Assembly (NCBI GenBank): GCA_963921825.1
Contig: OY997593.1
Span: 64,960,039 to 65,024,038, forward strand
Length of the DNA: 64,000 nt
Reading direction: 5' to 3'
Source of the DNA: Erodium maritimum
Lineage: Eukaryota > Streptophyta > Magnoliopsida > Geraniales > Geraniaceae
Below the pieces are notes generated by a model that saw nothing but the letters and a program-made list of their open reading frames with translations, was not told where the DNA came from and made no database searches. Numbering within the stretch: the stretch's first letter is position 1; each line of letters opens with the position of its first letter. Positions 11,927-22,119 of the stretch are shown one piece after another. Both the position numbers and the translations under genes were made by a program.

Positions 11927-12826
11927 AATTTTTGAAACGGGTAATCAGAGATTTCATTAATGTCAAAAGGCAATCATACAGAAAGAGGCGTGACCGTCTC
12001 GGGTTCCAGATATTTGTCCGGACCGACCGTAGCTAGCCCGGCGCTCATGGATCCATAATTTTAGCCCACATGAACTCATGGGCAACAACTCAAGACAACT
12101 CCCTACTGACGTTTCATCATGCGTTACAAGGAAATAATAAACCAAAGTCCTAAACTTATTCGACCTAGCTTAGTCCCAAGCGGTTAATCGACTTAGCACA
12201 GTGGATAACCAATAACTTATTCGACCTAAAACAAGAAAAGAAATTAGCACACAAACGAAAGAGCAAACTACCAAAACTGTGATGCCAGGTCTTCTAGGCC
12301 CCGTGTCATTGGAGCGATCTGGTATCGTCAATTCTTCGTCTTGATTCGCCCTAGTCTTTCGAAGTAGTGCAGAAGGCTAGAGCATTGATTCGATCCGCAG
12401 CGGTTTGATCGAGATCGAGGGTCCCGACTTCGGATGTCGTGGAGGCAGATCCCGTCTTATCGGCCTTCCTCCCGGATCCCAGATCCGTCGGGGGAACGGA
12501 CCCATGCCGGCGATAGGTGGCACGACGCATGGAGCCCGTAACCCGGATAGTGGCAGGAGGGCTACGGTGGCTGCGAGACGTCCGGGAAACAGGACGCGGG
12601 GCGAGAGAGCGGCTGGTGGGCGGCAATGGACGACGATGACGGCAGCGGCGGACCCTAAGCCGGGTAGACAGGATCTCACCTGGAGGTAATGGAGAACCTT
12701 GAAGTTGGGGCTTCGATGGTGGAGGCATGGAATTGCCATGGAGGAGGCTGGCGGAGGAGCGGCGGCGACAGCGACGACGGTAGAACCTTAAAAAGGTTAG
12801 AAGAGGAACTTCAACGAGATTGTTTT
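11927..12826 (-). mobile_element. Short retroposon, 0.9 kb, LINE-type insertion
   Basis: Flanked by a perfect 12-bp duplication aactctgattac at 11915-11926 and 12827-12838. On the minus strand the 5' half is CG-rich with open but low-complexity frames (12351-12739), and the 3' end is AT-rich, ending in CCGTTTC and a short A run. Variable-length TSDs and a terminal A run mean target-primed reverse transcription by LINE machinery. There is no RT or endonuclease coding. It resembles the plus-strand insertion at 45888-46820 in size, layout and 3' end. Confidence 0.65.
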
Positions 12827-12838
12827 AACTCTGATTAC

Positions 12839-13120
12839 CATTTAAAGGAGTAAGAAGGTTTTTAAACTGTACTTAATCAAAGGTTTCAAACAATGGGTCC
12901 ACTATAAATAAATAAAAAGCAGACCTACAGATTTTAGAAGGTCATTTAGCTATAAATCAAAATTAGGACACTTGATTTGTTTATGGTCGAGGAAATGATT
13001 TATTAGTAAATAATATACAAATTAAACATAGACCATTTTTTTTTTGTATAAAGGTGTAGAACACCACCAAGAGGCTGTGTCGATCAAGTGCTAGGCGATG
13101 CAACTGGTTACTTATATTAT
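12839..13120. other. AT-rich spacer
   Basis: Nothing recognisable apart from T runs at about 13029 and 13122. The second may be the poly(A) end of a minus-strand retroposon that continues into 13130-13830. Confidence 0.4.
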
Positions 13121-13129
13121 GTTTTTTTT

Positions 13130-13832
13130 TATACTAAAAACGCATGTATTTTTATTCAAATAAAAAGAGTTATGTATAGAGCTCTAAATTTTTTTTACAA
13201 ATAATTCCGAGCAAATCCATTGTCGAGATTTGTTGTGGTGGACTGGGTACTCCCCCGGCTGCGTCGTCCTCCCTTTATTGATAGTGGTAGGGCTCCTAAA
13301 CGGGGATTGTTGACCTCCGAGCTGGTAGGGAAGCATCATGTCGGCTTTTGATGGAACCGTTGTCGCCTTACATCCAAAGGGGCGATACAGTCGACCGACA
13401 ACCCTCTGGACCTCTCCGGACTCATTCCGCGAGACGAGGGTGCTTTGAGCCCCCCGCCACTACAAATGATGCTCATTCCATGGTGTCGGTTGGTCGAGGC
13501 CGGTCCAAAGAGTGAGACCCGACCCAGTCTTGGAGTACTGACCCGACCCGGTCCAGACCTCGGGGGCTTGACCGACCCATACGGGTCGTACGTGGGAGCC
13601 CTATACGGCTCCTTCCTTTCATGCCGCATCCATTGAGGTTGTGCCCATTTTTCGTCTGGTGCTGGATTAATGTTGGCCGACAACTTTCCTTCATAGACGG
13701 CCATGACCAGAGTAACCTATTCCTCCTCCTCAAGCGTCTTCGTCGAAGCTCGCCCCACTGAGGCTTCGCAGAGACTTTTCCTTCCCAAGACCTCGTCGGA
13801 GCCACCAAACTCTTCAAGTCCGGCCAACGCGG
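13130..13832 (-). pseudogene. LINE ORF1-like remnant
   Basis: The AT-rich end with a T run (about 13122-13131) followed by CG-rich Pro/Arg/Ser-rich open frames on the minus strand (13336-13817) follows the layout of the other minus-strand retroposons here. No DUF4283 or zinc-knuckle motif could be found, so the family is an inference from layout. Confidence 0.35.
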
Positions 13833-14340
13833 AATGTTGAATATGAGGCAAGCTCTGGTTTTCTCTCATAGGAACCCTAGGGTTTATGTGATGGTGGAGA
13901 CGACACACTCCTTGAGATCCGACGACCTGCACATAACGAGCGGCGAGGAGATGGGCACAGGCTTGGCGGGTCTTCCCCGGCCAAATTCCCCATCCAAGCA
14001 ATCTCGTGGAGATCGTTCTCCGACGTCTATTTCACGTGGGGCGGTGTCGGGTAATCGGTACCATAGTTTCTCCGCGGTGGCAAAACCTTTGACAACCGGT
14101 AGAGACAACGGAGGACGGGGCTCTCAGGACCTCCTCCGTGAGAAATCAAGGAACCTGGTGCAGCGCACACAGGTGGTGGGGGCGAGACTTGGTCTGCATT
14201 GGCCGGACTTGAAGAGTTTGGTGGTTCCGACGAGGTCTCGGAAAAACAAAGTCTATGCAAAACTTCAGTAGGGGCCAGCTTCGATGGAAACGTTTAAGAC
14301 GAAGGAAAGGTGATTCGGATCATGGCCGTCTATAAAGAAA
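13680..14340. repeat. Inverted repeat, arms of about 150 bp, of LINE-ORF1-like sequence
   Basis: The segment 13680-13832 recurs in reverse complement at 14198-14340. Shared blocks include GGCCGGACTTGAAGAGTTTG, TCCGACGAGGTCT and TCATGGCCGTCTAT. The spacer of about 365 bp is CG-rich, with open frames on both strands. The arms read as Gly/Asp/Ser-rich protein similar in style to the LINE ORF1 remnants nearby. Two 5' ends of the same retroposon family inserted head to head, or a fold-back rearrangement, would both give this. Confidence 0.65.
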
Positions 14341-14673
14341 AGTCAATTGAATATCATGTATTAAATGAGATGTATTAAAGAATTTAAATAAAATAATATA
14401 CACATAATCATCAGTCTTTTAGTTAATTATTAGAAATTAAGATCGGATCTAATGGCTACACGTGATTAATAATTTAAATGATCATCTGGACATGCATGTG
14501 GGTTCTCACGTAGGCAAAGTTTAGTGGATTCCTAGATACCATTCTCAAATCAATTGGTCTCCACACATATATGATCCATGGCCCACATCCCTTTCATTTA
14601 TGTGCACCGCACGTGTTCCTTTCATTTCATTACGGTATGATTAATTTTTTTTGGAAGAATTGAGATCAAAATG
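14341..14673. other. AT-rich spacer, nothing recognised
   Basis: No open frame, repeat end or regulatory motif was recognised. Confidence 0.5.
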
Positions 14674-14910
14674 TTTTTTTAACGACAAACTGTAATTTTA
14701 TAAATCTTTAAGAACGATTACATCGAAATGTCTCGAGGAACATGTTACTCGATCATGAAAAGTCAGTATAAACGAACACTAGTTTACTGACCCTTGTAGT
14801 ACTAGAACCGCCATGGACGGTAGTTAGACGCCCCAAAGACAAATAAAGAAGGCGGAGAGGGGGAACGGGGTACCGGAGATTCTGAGGGACCTTTACAGTA
14901 GTAGTAGTGT

Positions 14911-14943
<33 letters not shown>
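14911..14943. repeat. Poly(G) run, about 33 nt
   Basis: Uninterrupted G run on the plus strand within the retroposon at 14674-16450. The length is likely to be unstable and only approximate in any assembly. Confidence 0.8.
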
Positions 14944-14945
<2 letters not shown>

Positions 14946-16247
14946 ATGCATCATTTAGGGACCCCTCTCAAGGCCAATCCTTGATGCTCTGTTGATGCCT
15001 CATTCCTCCCAACGAGGCATCTCACCTGCCCGTGAGTTGACTTGCCAGTCAGACGCAGGCACCATCCCTCCCCATACATCAGAAGTTGTGCTCCTACGAA
15101 TCAAGGGCGTTGGGGCCTTCGCAGCACATGCTCCTGGGTGGGTGCGACAACCACCTCCACTTCAACCCCACTCCCGTGACCACAGGGCAACAATCGAATA
15201 AGCAGAGAGTTGATCTCCACCAGCCCCTCGCCAGATGTTCCCATGTACAAAAGTCGGAGATCTCGTATAGGACCACCTAGGGAGGCTTATCGCGGGCACT
15301 TGGCCGGCATCCTATGTGAGGGCTCGAGGATCCGAGGTAGGTACCGGGTCCATTGTTACCCCGGTCCCCATCCCTCGAGATGACCGAGCCTTAGGTATCG
15401 GATCCATTGTCACCAGGGTTGGGGCCTCAGGCTCCCGCTCCCAACCCAACGCCTCACCATCTCTACCAGCCCCTCCATAGGATTGCGACAACACCACATC
15501 CGGATGTCTGACACGTGGGCGAGACCCTCGTGCCGCATTGAAGCGCAACAGTCCTCCTTGATACGTCGGGAGATGACTCTGAGGATATCGGGTCGAAGCC
15601 GATGTCTGGGCTCTCCTCCGGGTCGTGGTCCCCATAGTAGCTGGTGCCTCCATCCTTGAGGTCAGAGGTAGAGAGCCACCAGCCTCATAGGCAGTATCGA
15701 GGCCGACCACGATGAAAGGTATCCAAACCCTCCTCCGCCTCCATGTCCAGCCACGCCGGACGAACATGGAGAAGACTTTCACCGTACTCCTTCTCACCCT
15801 ATAGCGATCGCAAACCAGACGCTGAAGTCGAGTTTTCATCATCGTGATCGAAGATAACGCCGAGGTTTCCGTCACGTCCCTAATCGTCCTCGCCTCCATG
15901 AAACGAGGGGAATATACTGCGTAAGCGCACCTCCATGCTGTGTCTCATTCAACCCAGCCACAAGAGCAATGTCGTAGTGGGCCCAGGGAGATGGGTTAGG
16001 GTTCAGCCAAAGCCACGTCGCCTCGTGGCGTGAGTCGGAAGGCATCCGAGCCCCCGTACCAGTACAGACCGACTAGGGCACCAAACGGCGGAGAAGGGGA
16101 TGGATCAGGAACCTCATCCGACATCGGTTGGGAAGAGAATTGAGGTCCCAAAACGATCGGGCTAGACACCGACGAGACGGCGGGAGGGATGGTGAGGGAA
16201 GAAGAAGACGGAGGGATATGGATGGGGATCCAATCCCATCGGTATAT

Positions 16248-16248
<1 letters not shown>

Positions 16249-16279
<31 letters not shown>
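16249..16279. repeat. Poly(C) run, about 31 nt
   Basis: Uninterrupted C run on the plus strand, 1.3 kb from the poly(G) run in the same element. The two could pair with each other. The exact length is uncertain. Confidence 0.8.
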
Positions 16280-16280
<1 letters not shown>

Positions 16281-16628
16281 CACTAGGCGTGTTCTGCGTG
16301 GGTTGCGACCCGATAGGACAGATGAACACGAGGACTACCAGTTCGACAGCGGTTGCAGGCGGCGCGGGGATGGCGGTGGCAGGTAAGAACTCCATAGCGG
16401 CTAGGGTCTAGGGTTAGGGTTAGTATCACAAGACGAGAGAGTTATGGTTTCGAATAACAAAAGTTGTTCAAAGGCATGTTTTTGAGGTTTCCCCTAATTT
16501 TTTATCAGGAAATATGATCTTCTTTTATATCATCATATCCTTATCCTTTGAAACAAAGGAAATGGAAAAAGGACGAAGTCCTTATCATATAACACAACTC
16601 AACTAGAGATAAACCAAGATTTTACACT

Positions 16629-17045
16629 TGTATTATATATATATTTTTTTAAACAAACTATTTATACCGGATTGGGTTTCTGCAATTAAAAGGCCAATCT
16701 TATTAATGAGATTTGGCTTTAACTTTTATAAATAACTTATTATTCTTCTACTTTTTCGATGTAGATTCAACTTCAACACTCCCCCTCACATGTAGGATTG
16801 GACATCTACACGAGGGTGATAATATGACTGGACATATGCATATGGACTGGAAACCACAAGGTGGAGGTACAAACAGGTCGTGTGACGAATTAACTCTGAT
16901 ACCATGTTAATTTTGTTTTTAAAACGGGCCACTTATATCAGGTCAGACTTCCATAACTACAAGGTTAACCTTGTTAATTGGGTGTGTCTAGTCCGACACG
17001 TGAGGGATAATGTAGGACTGGACACACACGACCCAATTAGGGGTA
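16629..17045 (-). mobile_element. TRIM element, rearranged (minus strand)
   Basis: On the minus strand: a primer-binding site TGGTATCAGAGTTA (16904-16891), preceded by the last part of an LTR ending ATTAACA (from about 16985 to 16905), a short internal region with GATGTCCA repeats, and a complete 3' LTR that starts TGTTGAAGTTGAATC at 16778 and ends at 16629. The LTR matches the TRIM at 18284. The first 70 bp or so of the 5' LTR are missing and replaced by internal-type sequence (16985-17045), so the copy has recombined. It has no coding capacity, as expected for a TRIM. Confidence 0.7.
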
Positions 17046-18283
17046 AACCAAAAATGGTGTAACAATATCCTATACTCAGTAAACAAACAATAGGAAATGG
17101 TCTAACATGATCAAAACCCTAAACAATAAGTAACAAACAAAGAGTCTAGTACTCAAATGTTCTAAACATGAAGATCAAGATCAAACTCAACACGGGGATA
17201 ACAACAAAGAAAACCAAACAAAAACAAGTAAAGAAAAAATGTAACCAACACAGTCGCACTCCTCAAGAATACGAACACCCTCTGAACTAGAGTAATATCC
17301 AATGCCTCTAGGCTCACGAACCACCACACTGAACCAATATCACCACCGAAACAACCAAACCAAAATTCTAATGCCAAAGCAGCCACCAAACACTACTCAG
17401 TTCCAAAGGAACTCGCCCATAACCATCACCACAGAGCAAGCTAAGAGGAGAGAATGACCACCAAAACCTTAATCCGACGTCGGAGACGCGTAGAAGAAAG
17501 GGGAGGTGGCCCTGAGTTCGGAAACATCACGAATAGCACCATTGGAGAAGATGAAGGCCATCGGTGGCTACCCCAAGACAGATCCCTCCTCGCCGGAGGC
17601 CTATACCACAACCGGCCGAGGAGTAGTGAAGGTGAACAAACTATGCACTACAATAGGACCTAATCACATCGAAAATCCCCAAAACCTACCACGGCCAAAC
17701 ACTAGACGTAGGTGGATAACAAACCCCACCGCCAGCCAAAACCAAACACGGAGGGGGGGGGGGGGATCCAAAATCAGAATAAAATGGAACACAATGACTT
17801 ATGGGTTCAGGCGGGGAAACCGGATAAAGGTCCCTAGGAGGACGACGAGCATAACAAGGTCAATCGATGAGCGCATTTGAGCAACACCGGATCAAGGACG
17901 AAATGTCCAGACGAGAGCCGGTAGAATAAATTAGCCACAAATAGAAGGGGAAGGAGGAGGGGAAGAAGATAGAATGAGGGGGGCTACCGACGACTCACTA
18001 GGCCCGGAGGCGAAGCGAACCACCGGTAGGGGCACGCAGAGAAGAACGTCGAAGAAGGTTAGGGATAGGGTTTTACTATTACATAGAGAGACAATGTTAA
18101 CCAAAAATGATAACTTACAATAAAGAGTTTCCATTATCGATCTTTTTTATCGGTCTATTTTGATATGAAACTAATTAAGAAACTAGCGTCGATCGATTTT
18201 TGTTCAGGATGAAATCGTCATATTTAGCAACTCACAACAACTTTAGAAAAGGCTTTATCATAGTTTTATCAAATCAAACATAT
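17046..18283. other. Unassigned repeat-like region
   Basis: The first half is A-rich, then there are CG-rich low-complexity frames (17454-17880, with a G13 run at 17753) and an AGGGTTTT end near 18060-18130. The layout suggests another decayed retroposon, but no domain, terminal repeat or TSD could be identified. Confidence 0.35.
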
Positions 18284-18672
18284 TGTTGAAGTTGAACTCA
18301 CATCGGAAAAATATAAGAATAACGAGCTGCTTATAAAAGGTTAGGGCTACACCTAACTAATAAGGTTGATCTATTAGTTGTAGGATCATGACTCGATATA
18401 GGTGACATGTTTAATAAAAATTACATGGTATCAGAGCTGGTTCGTCCCACAGCGCGTTTGTCACCTCTATCATGTGGTCTCCGATCCATATGTAGATGTC
18501 CAGTCCTGCTATGACCTGCGTGTAGATGTCCAGTCCTACCCACATCGGGGAAATATAAGAATAAAGAACTTTATCTTATAAAAGGCTAGGGCAACACCCA
18601 ACTAAGAAGGTTGACCTCTTAGTTGTGGAAGACCGACTCGATATAAGTGACATGTTTTAAACAAAATCTACA
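18284..18672 (+). mobile_element. TRIM (terminal-repeat retrotransposon in miniature), 389 bp
   Basis: The left LTR (18284-18425, 142 bp) begins TGTTGAAGTTGAACTC and ends ATTACA. It is followed at once by the primer-binding site TGGTATCAGAGCTGG (initiator tRNA-Met). The right LTR (about 18541-18672) matches from CACATCGG to the final CTACA but has lost its first bases at a 20-bp direct repeat, TGTAGATGTCCAGTCCT. The 5-bp duplication catat is perfect (18279-18283 and 18673-18677). There is no coding capacity. Same family as the copy at 16629. Confidence 0.85.
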
Positions 18673-18677
18673 CATAT

Positions 18678-19468
18678 TTTTAACGATTCACCCATTAGAG
18701 ATTACCGATGGTTGCACGACAGAATATATTATATATTAAGACGAAAAATAAGGGTTAAACCAATTGTAACTTGTCTCTTTCATGTTCAGTTTGAGAACTA
18801 ATATTTGAATGTCGTATATCTAAACTTCTTACAAGATGCGCCTACATTATATGTGTCCGATCGAAGTAGTAAATAAATGAAAGATCATTGACAGAAGACA
18901 AACAAAAGGTCAACAAATTCGACACAATACAATCAAAATCTAATATCGATCAAATTGATGATCATGTTTTATATGCGGTCGATGACCCATAAGCCCGGGA
19001 ATGTGGATCATCATTTTGAAATAATATTGTTGGAGGCTTATGAAAGACAGAACAATATGATGACACGATATTTCTTGAATTTTTTTAATTTAATTATAAT
19101 TTCATTTTAGTAATTTCGTTTATATAATTTTAGATATTTTGCCAAAAGTTCAATGTAAATGATCTTGGTTTATGTGATTCTTATGTTATTATAATGAAAT
19201 TTTGTTTTAAAAGTTAATATAATATATAATCTCACTATGATACATATTTAATTAAATAATTAAATAAAGATTCAAGAACGCAATAGTCTTAATCGTCGTA
19301 GGCGTCCCTTCTCATAATAAACATCTCTATCTCTTCATGTTTTTTTTCTTACTTAACAGAGTTAACCGTCGTAGACAATCTTTTGTTAAGAGGCTATTTT
19401 TTTTTGGAAGGATAAATAATGCTTTCATTGATAGATCAAAGTACAAAGTTCCAAATACATATCTTTAA
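18678..19468. other. AT-rich spacer; possible LINE tail
   Basis: No coding signal. A T run followed by an A/T-rich stretch at about 19399-19465 resembles the 3' end of a minus-strand LINE. Confidence 0.4.
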
Positions 19469-19732
19469 GAGCATCTGCAATAGAGGGTGGTTTGCTAGTG
19501 ATAGAAATGGGAGATAGGGAGTTTTAAGAGAGAGAACATAATAAAATAATAGGTAGTAATTAAATCCTACAACGATGTATGAGGGGTGGTATGGAGAGGT
19601 GGTTTGAGAATTGAAGAGAGAAAATGCTTAACTTGCTCTTGAGCTACCACTAGCTAGTGGTTACCACTACAAAAGCTAGTGGCAAGGGGGGTGGTTAGAG
19701 ACTAAAATTGTTGTTTACCACTAGAGATGCTT
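19469..19732. mobile_element. Tourist-like MITE, 264 bp
   Basis: The left end is GAGCATCT and the reverse of the right end is AAGCATCT, flanked by TAA on both sides (19466-19468, 19733-19735). A 3-bp TAA/TTA target site and GAGCA-type ends fit PIF/Harbinger-derived MITEs. Two larger elements with GAGCA ends are present at 20203 and 58386. Confidence 0.6.
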
Positions 19733-20202
19733 TAAGGTCTAGAATATAGTTTGGGACCCCTACTATAGGCAAGTTTACGAGTGCTCGGAACCATAGTAAC
19801 TTGGGCTGATTTGCATCGTAAAGGACAAAAAAATAATTTTAGTGCGTAAGTGAATACAATAGTCTAAATCAGTTATACCAGTTTGTCAAAAGAACACTTT
19901 GATCCTATCGGTGAAGACTCGTAAATTTCTAAGTGGGGTGTGTTGGTATTGTGTTGTGTTGTGTCATTGGGGTAAGCTGGGATGACCCGTACGAGGGTTG
20001 GACTAAAGGAATCTGGTTAGACAATCGATAGGAAAGGCGGGAAATAGCTTTTTTCTCGGTTAGACGGTGACGACACACCAACTCTAATAAGGATCTCTAA
20101 AAACTATCTGCTAAATTGGAGGGAGATACAAAGAAGAACCCGTAAAATGCTACATAGTAGAATCAAATTTCGTTTTCAGGAAGCTATCATAATGCATGCT
20201 TA

Positions 20203-22012
20203 GAGCAGCTCTAGCTGATTGCTGTAGAGGCGTTGCAAGAGGCTCGTTGCAGGCGTTTCCACGCTTCCTTCCACGATTCATCGGCACAGGACGACGCTAC
20301 AACGCGCCTCGCCGTAGGACCCTACAACAATACGCTGCAGCGTGATAGTGCCTTTTTGGTCCAAACGGCTAGTGGTCGGTCCAATGACGACACGACACGT
20401 GACAACTGAATTAAATGCCTTAAATTCCCCTATATACTGAACTCTCACCCCTTTAATTACACACATCTTCTCCACCACAATTCACATCTTCTCTCAATCT
20501 TCTTGGTCTTTTTTTGATGGACCTCGTCTAACAATGACATAATTGGCTCCCTAAGGATTGGCTAGAGTTGGGGAAAAGATTGTAGAAAGAATTACCAAGC
20601 AGCTTATAGATCGTATTTCGGTAATGGTATATCAAAGGGCAGAAGATGGGGAAGCTGAGGGGTCACAATCGCCCACGATACCAAAGCGGAGATGGAAAGA
20701 TCGAAAGCAAGAGGAAGGACACGATTGGTTGATGGATGACTACTTCGCTACTAATTTGTTATACACCGACCTTCAGCTTCAACGTCATTTTTGGATGTCC
20801 AAGGAAGTGTTACTACGAATCATAGATGCATTGAGTGAGCAGTATGCATATTTTCGTCAATGACCCGATACTAAAGGGAAGCCCGGATTGTCTGCATATC
20901 AGAAATGCATGACCACGCTTTGTCAAGTATGTTATGGAGCTCCATGTGATTCCGCTGCCGAATACTTGCGAATGGCAAAAAACACTACTTTGAAAACACA
21001 TCTACGACGCCCAACCAAGGAAGATGTCCATTGTTTACTAGAAATCAACGAAGCCTACGACTTCCTAGGGATGTTAGGGAGTCTCGGCTGTATGCGTTGG
21101 GAGTGGAAGAACTACCCGGTTGCATGGGCTTCACATTCTCAATGAGAGACTACGAGAACGTCCCTACAATCATGCTAGAAATCGTTGCATCTCAAGACCT
21201 GTGGATATGACACACTTTTTTTTTGAAATACCAAGCCCCAACAACAACATCAACGTACTAAATAAGTCAATGTTATTTTCGCAGGTAGTTCGAGGCTTCG
21301 CATCACTAGTTCATTATAAGGTGAACGACCATGAGTACACAAGTCCTTATTACTTGACAGATAGAATTTTTATCCTCCTTGGGCTACGTTTGTGAAAAAG
21401 ATACCATGTCCACAACTACTAAAGCAAAAATGTTTTGCTAAACACCAAGAGGCGGCGATGAAGGATATCGAACTAGCATTTGGAGTTCTATACGCTCGTT
21501 TTCATATCATCACTCATCCGAGCCAAATGTGGGATAAAACTCACTCGTAGTGATCATGATCTCTTGTATTATTCTCCACAACATGATCGTTGAGGATCAA
21601 CGGTGTCTGTACCCCATGAATCTGTTTGTGGATATTGGTGTCTTGACCGCAACGATCCGCTAAGGATCACCACCAGCGGTGAACATCACAAGTATTATAT
21701 TGAATAGAATAAGACTCCAATATCGAGAAGTTCATCACCGTCTCCACAATGACCTTATCAATCTCATTTAGGCTAAATTTTGAGATATCGAGTATAGTTA
21801 GAGTAATATAATATAACGATTTGTATTTCACATCATCAAATGAATAAAATACGAATTAAAAAACAGTCAAACCACAAGCTACTATCAATAAGTGGTGATT
21901 ATCATTACAGAGCTAATGATAACAGTTAGTGATTTAATAGAGAACAAAAATAAAAACATGCTCTAACCATGAACCGCTACCACTAACTAATGATTTATCA
22001 TTAGAGATGTTC
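20203..22012 (+). mobile_element. PIF/Harbinger DNA transposon, degraded, 1.81 kb
   Basis: Ends are GAGCAGCTCTAGCTGAT on the left and GAACATCTCTAATGAT on the reverse of the right, flanked by TTA on both sides (20200-20202, 22013-22015), the canonical PIF/Harbinger target duplication. A transposase pseudogene occupies 20540-21610. A promoter-like AT-rich leader with TATATA (about 20431) precedes it. The Myb/SANT partner gene of this superfamily is absent from this copy, but a broken one is present at 58696-59070. Confidence 0.8.
20540..21610 (+). pseudogene. PIF/Harbinger (HARBI1-like) transposase pseudogene
   Basis: The N-terminal part (20558-20863) has HDWLMDDYFATNLLYTDLQLQRHFWMSKEVLLRI cut up by a stop at 20861. 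The next part (20888-21145) has QKCMTTLCQVCYG, AEYLRMAKNTTL, a region matching the GSIDCMHWEWKN catalytic segment, and then frame changes. The tail is recognisable near 21460-21600 as EAAMKDIELAFGVLYARFHI-type sequence and CIILHNMIVEDQR. The catalytic-region Asp of the SIDCMHW motif reads Gly here. Multiple stops and frameshifts make it dead. Confidence 0.8.
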
Positions 22013-22119
22013 TTATACAGACAAAAACGAAATAACAATAACTAGTTCTTGACACGCTCTAAATTCAATATCAAGACTAATTTGTTAAGACGTTTGATTT
22101 TGATTTTATAAAATATTTT

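Larger units (their letters stand above)
14674..16450 (-). mobile_element. Retroposon related to the DUF4283/CCHC ORF1 family
   Basis: Starts on the left with a T run (14674-14680), i.e. poly(A) on the minus strand. It carries the same GGACCCCTC..CCAATCC box (14959-14980) found at 22424-22446 and, in the other orientation, 57975-57997, at about the same distance from the poly(A). Upstream on the minus strand are CG-rich Pro/Arg-rich frames (15312-15899, 15996-16395), the likely remains of ORF1. A 33-G run (14911-14943) and a 31-C run (16249-16279) interrupt it. The right boundary is approximate and no clear TSD was found. Confidence 0.5.

Noticed and set aside
16400..16425. Telomere-like AGGGTTAGGG
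   Set aside because: Only two to three imperfect units; common in plant leader sequences.
17454..17880. Two overlapping plus-strand frames of 69 and 124 codons
   Set aside because: Arg/Thr/Pro-rich low complexity, no domain, interrupted by a G run; likely retroposon remains.
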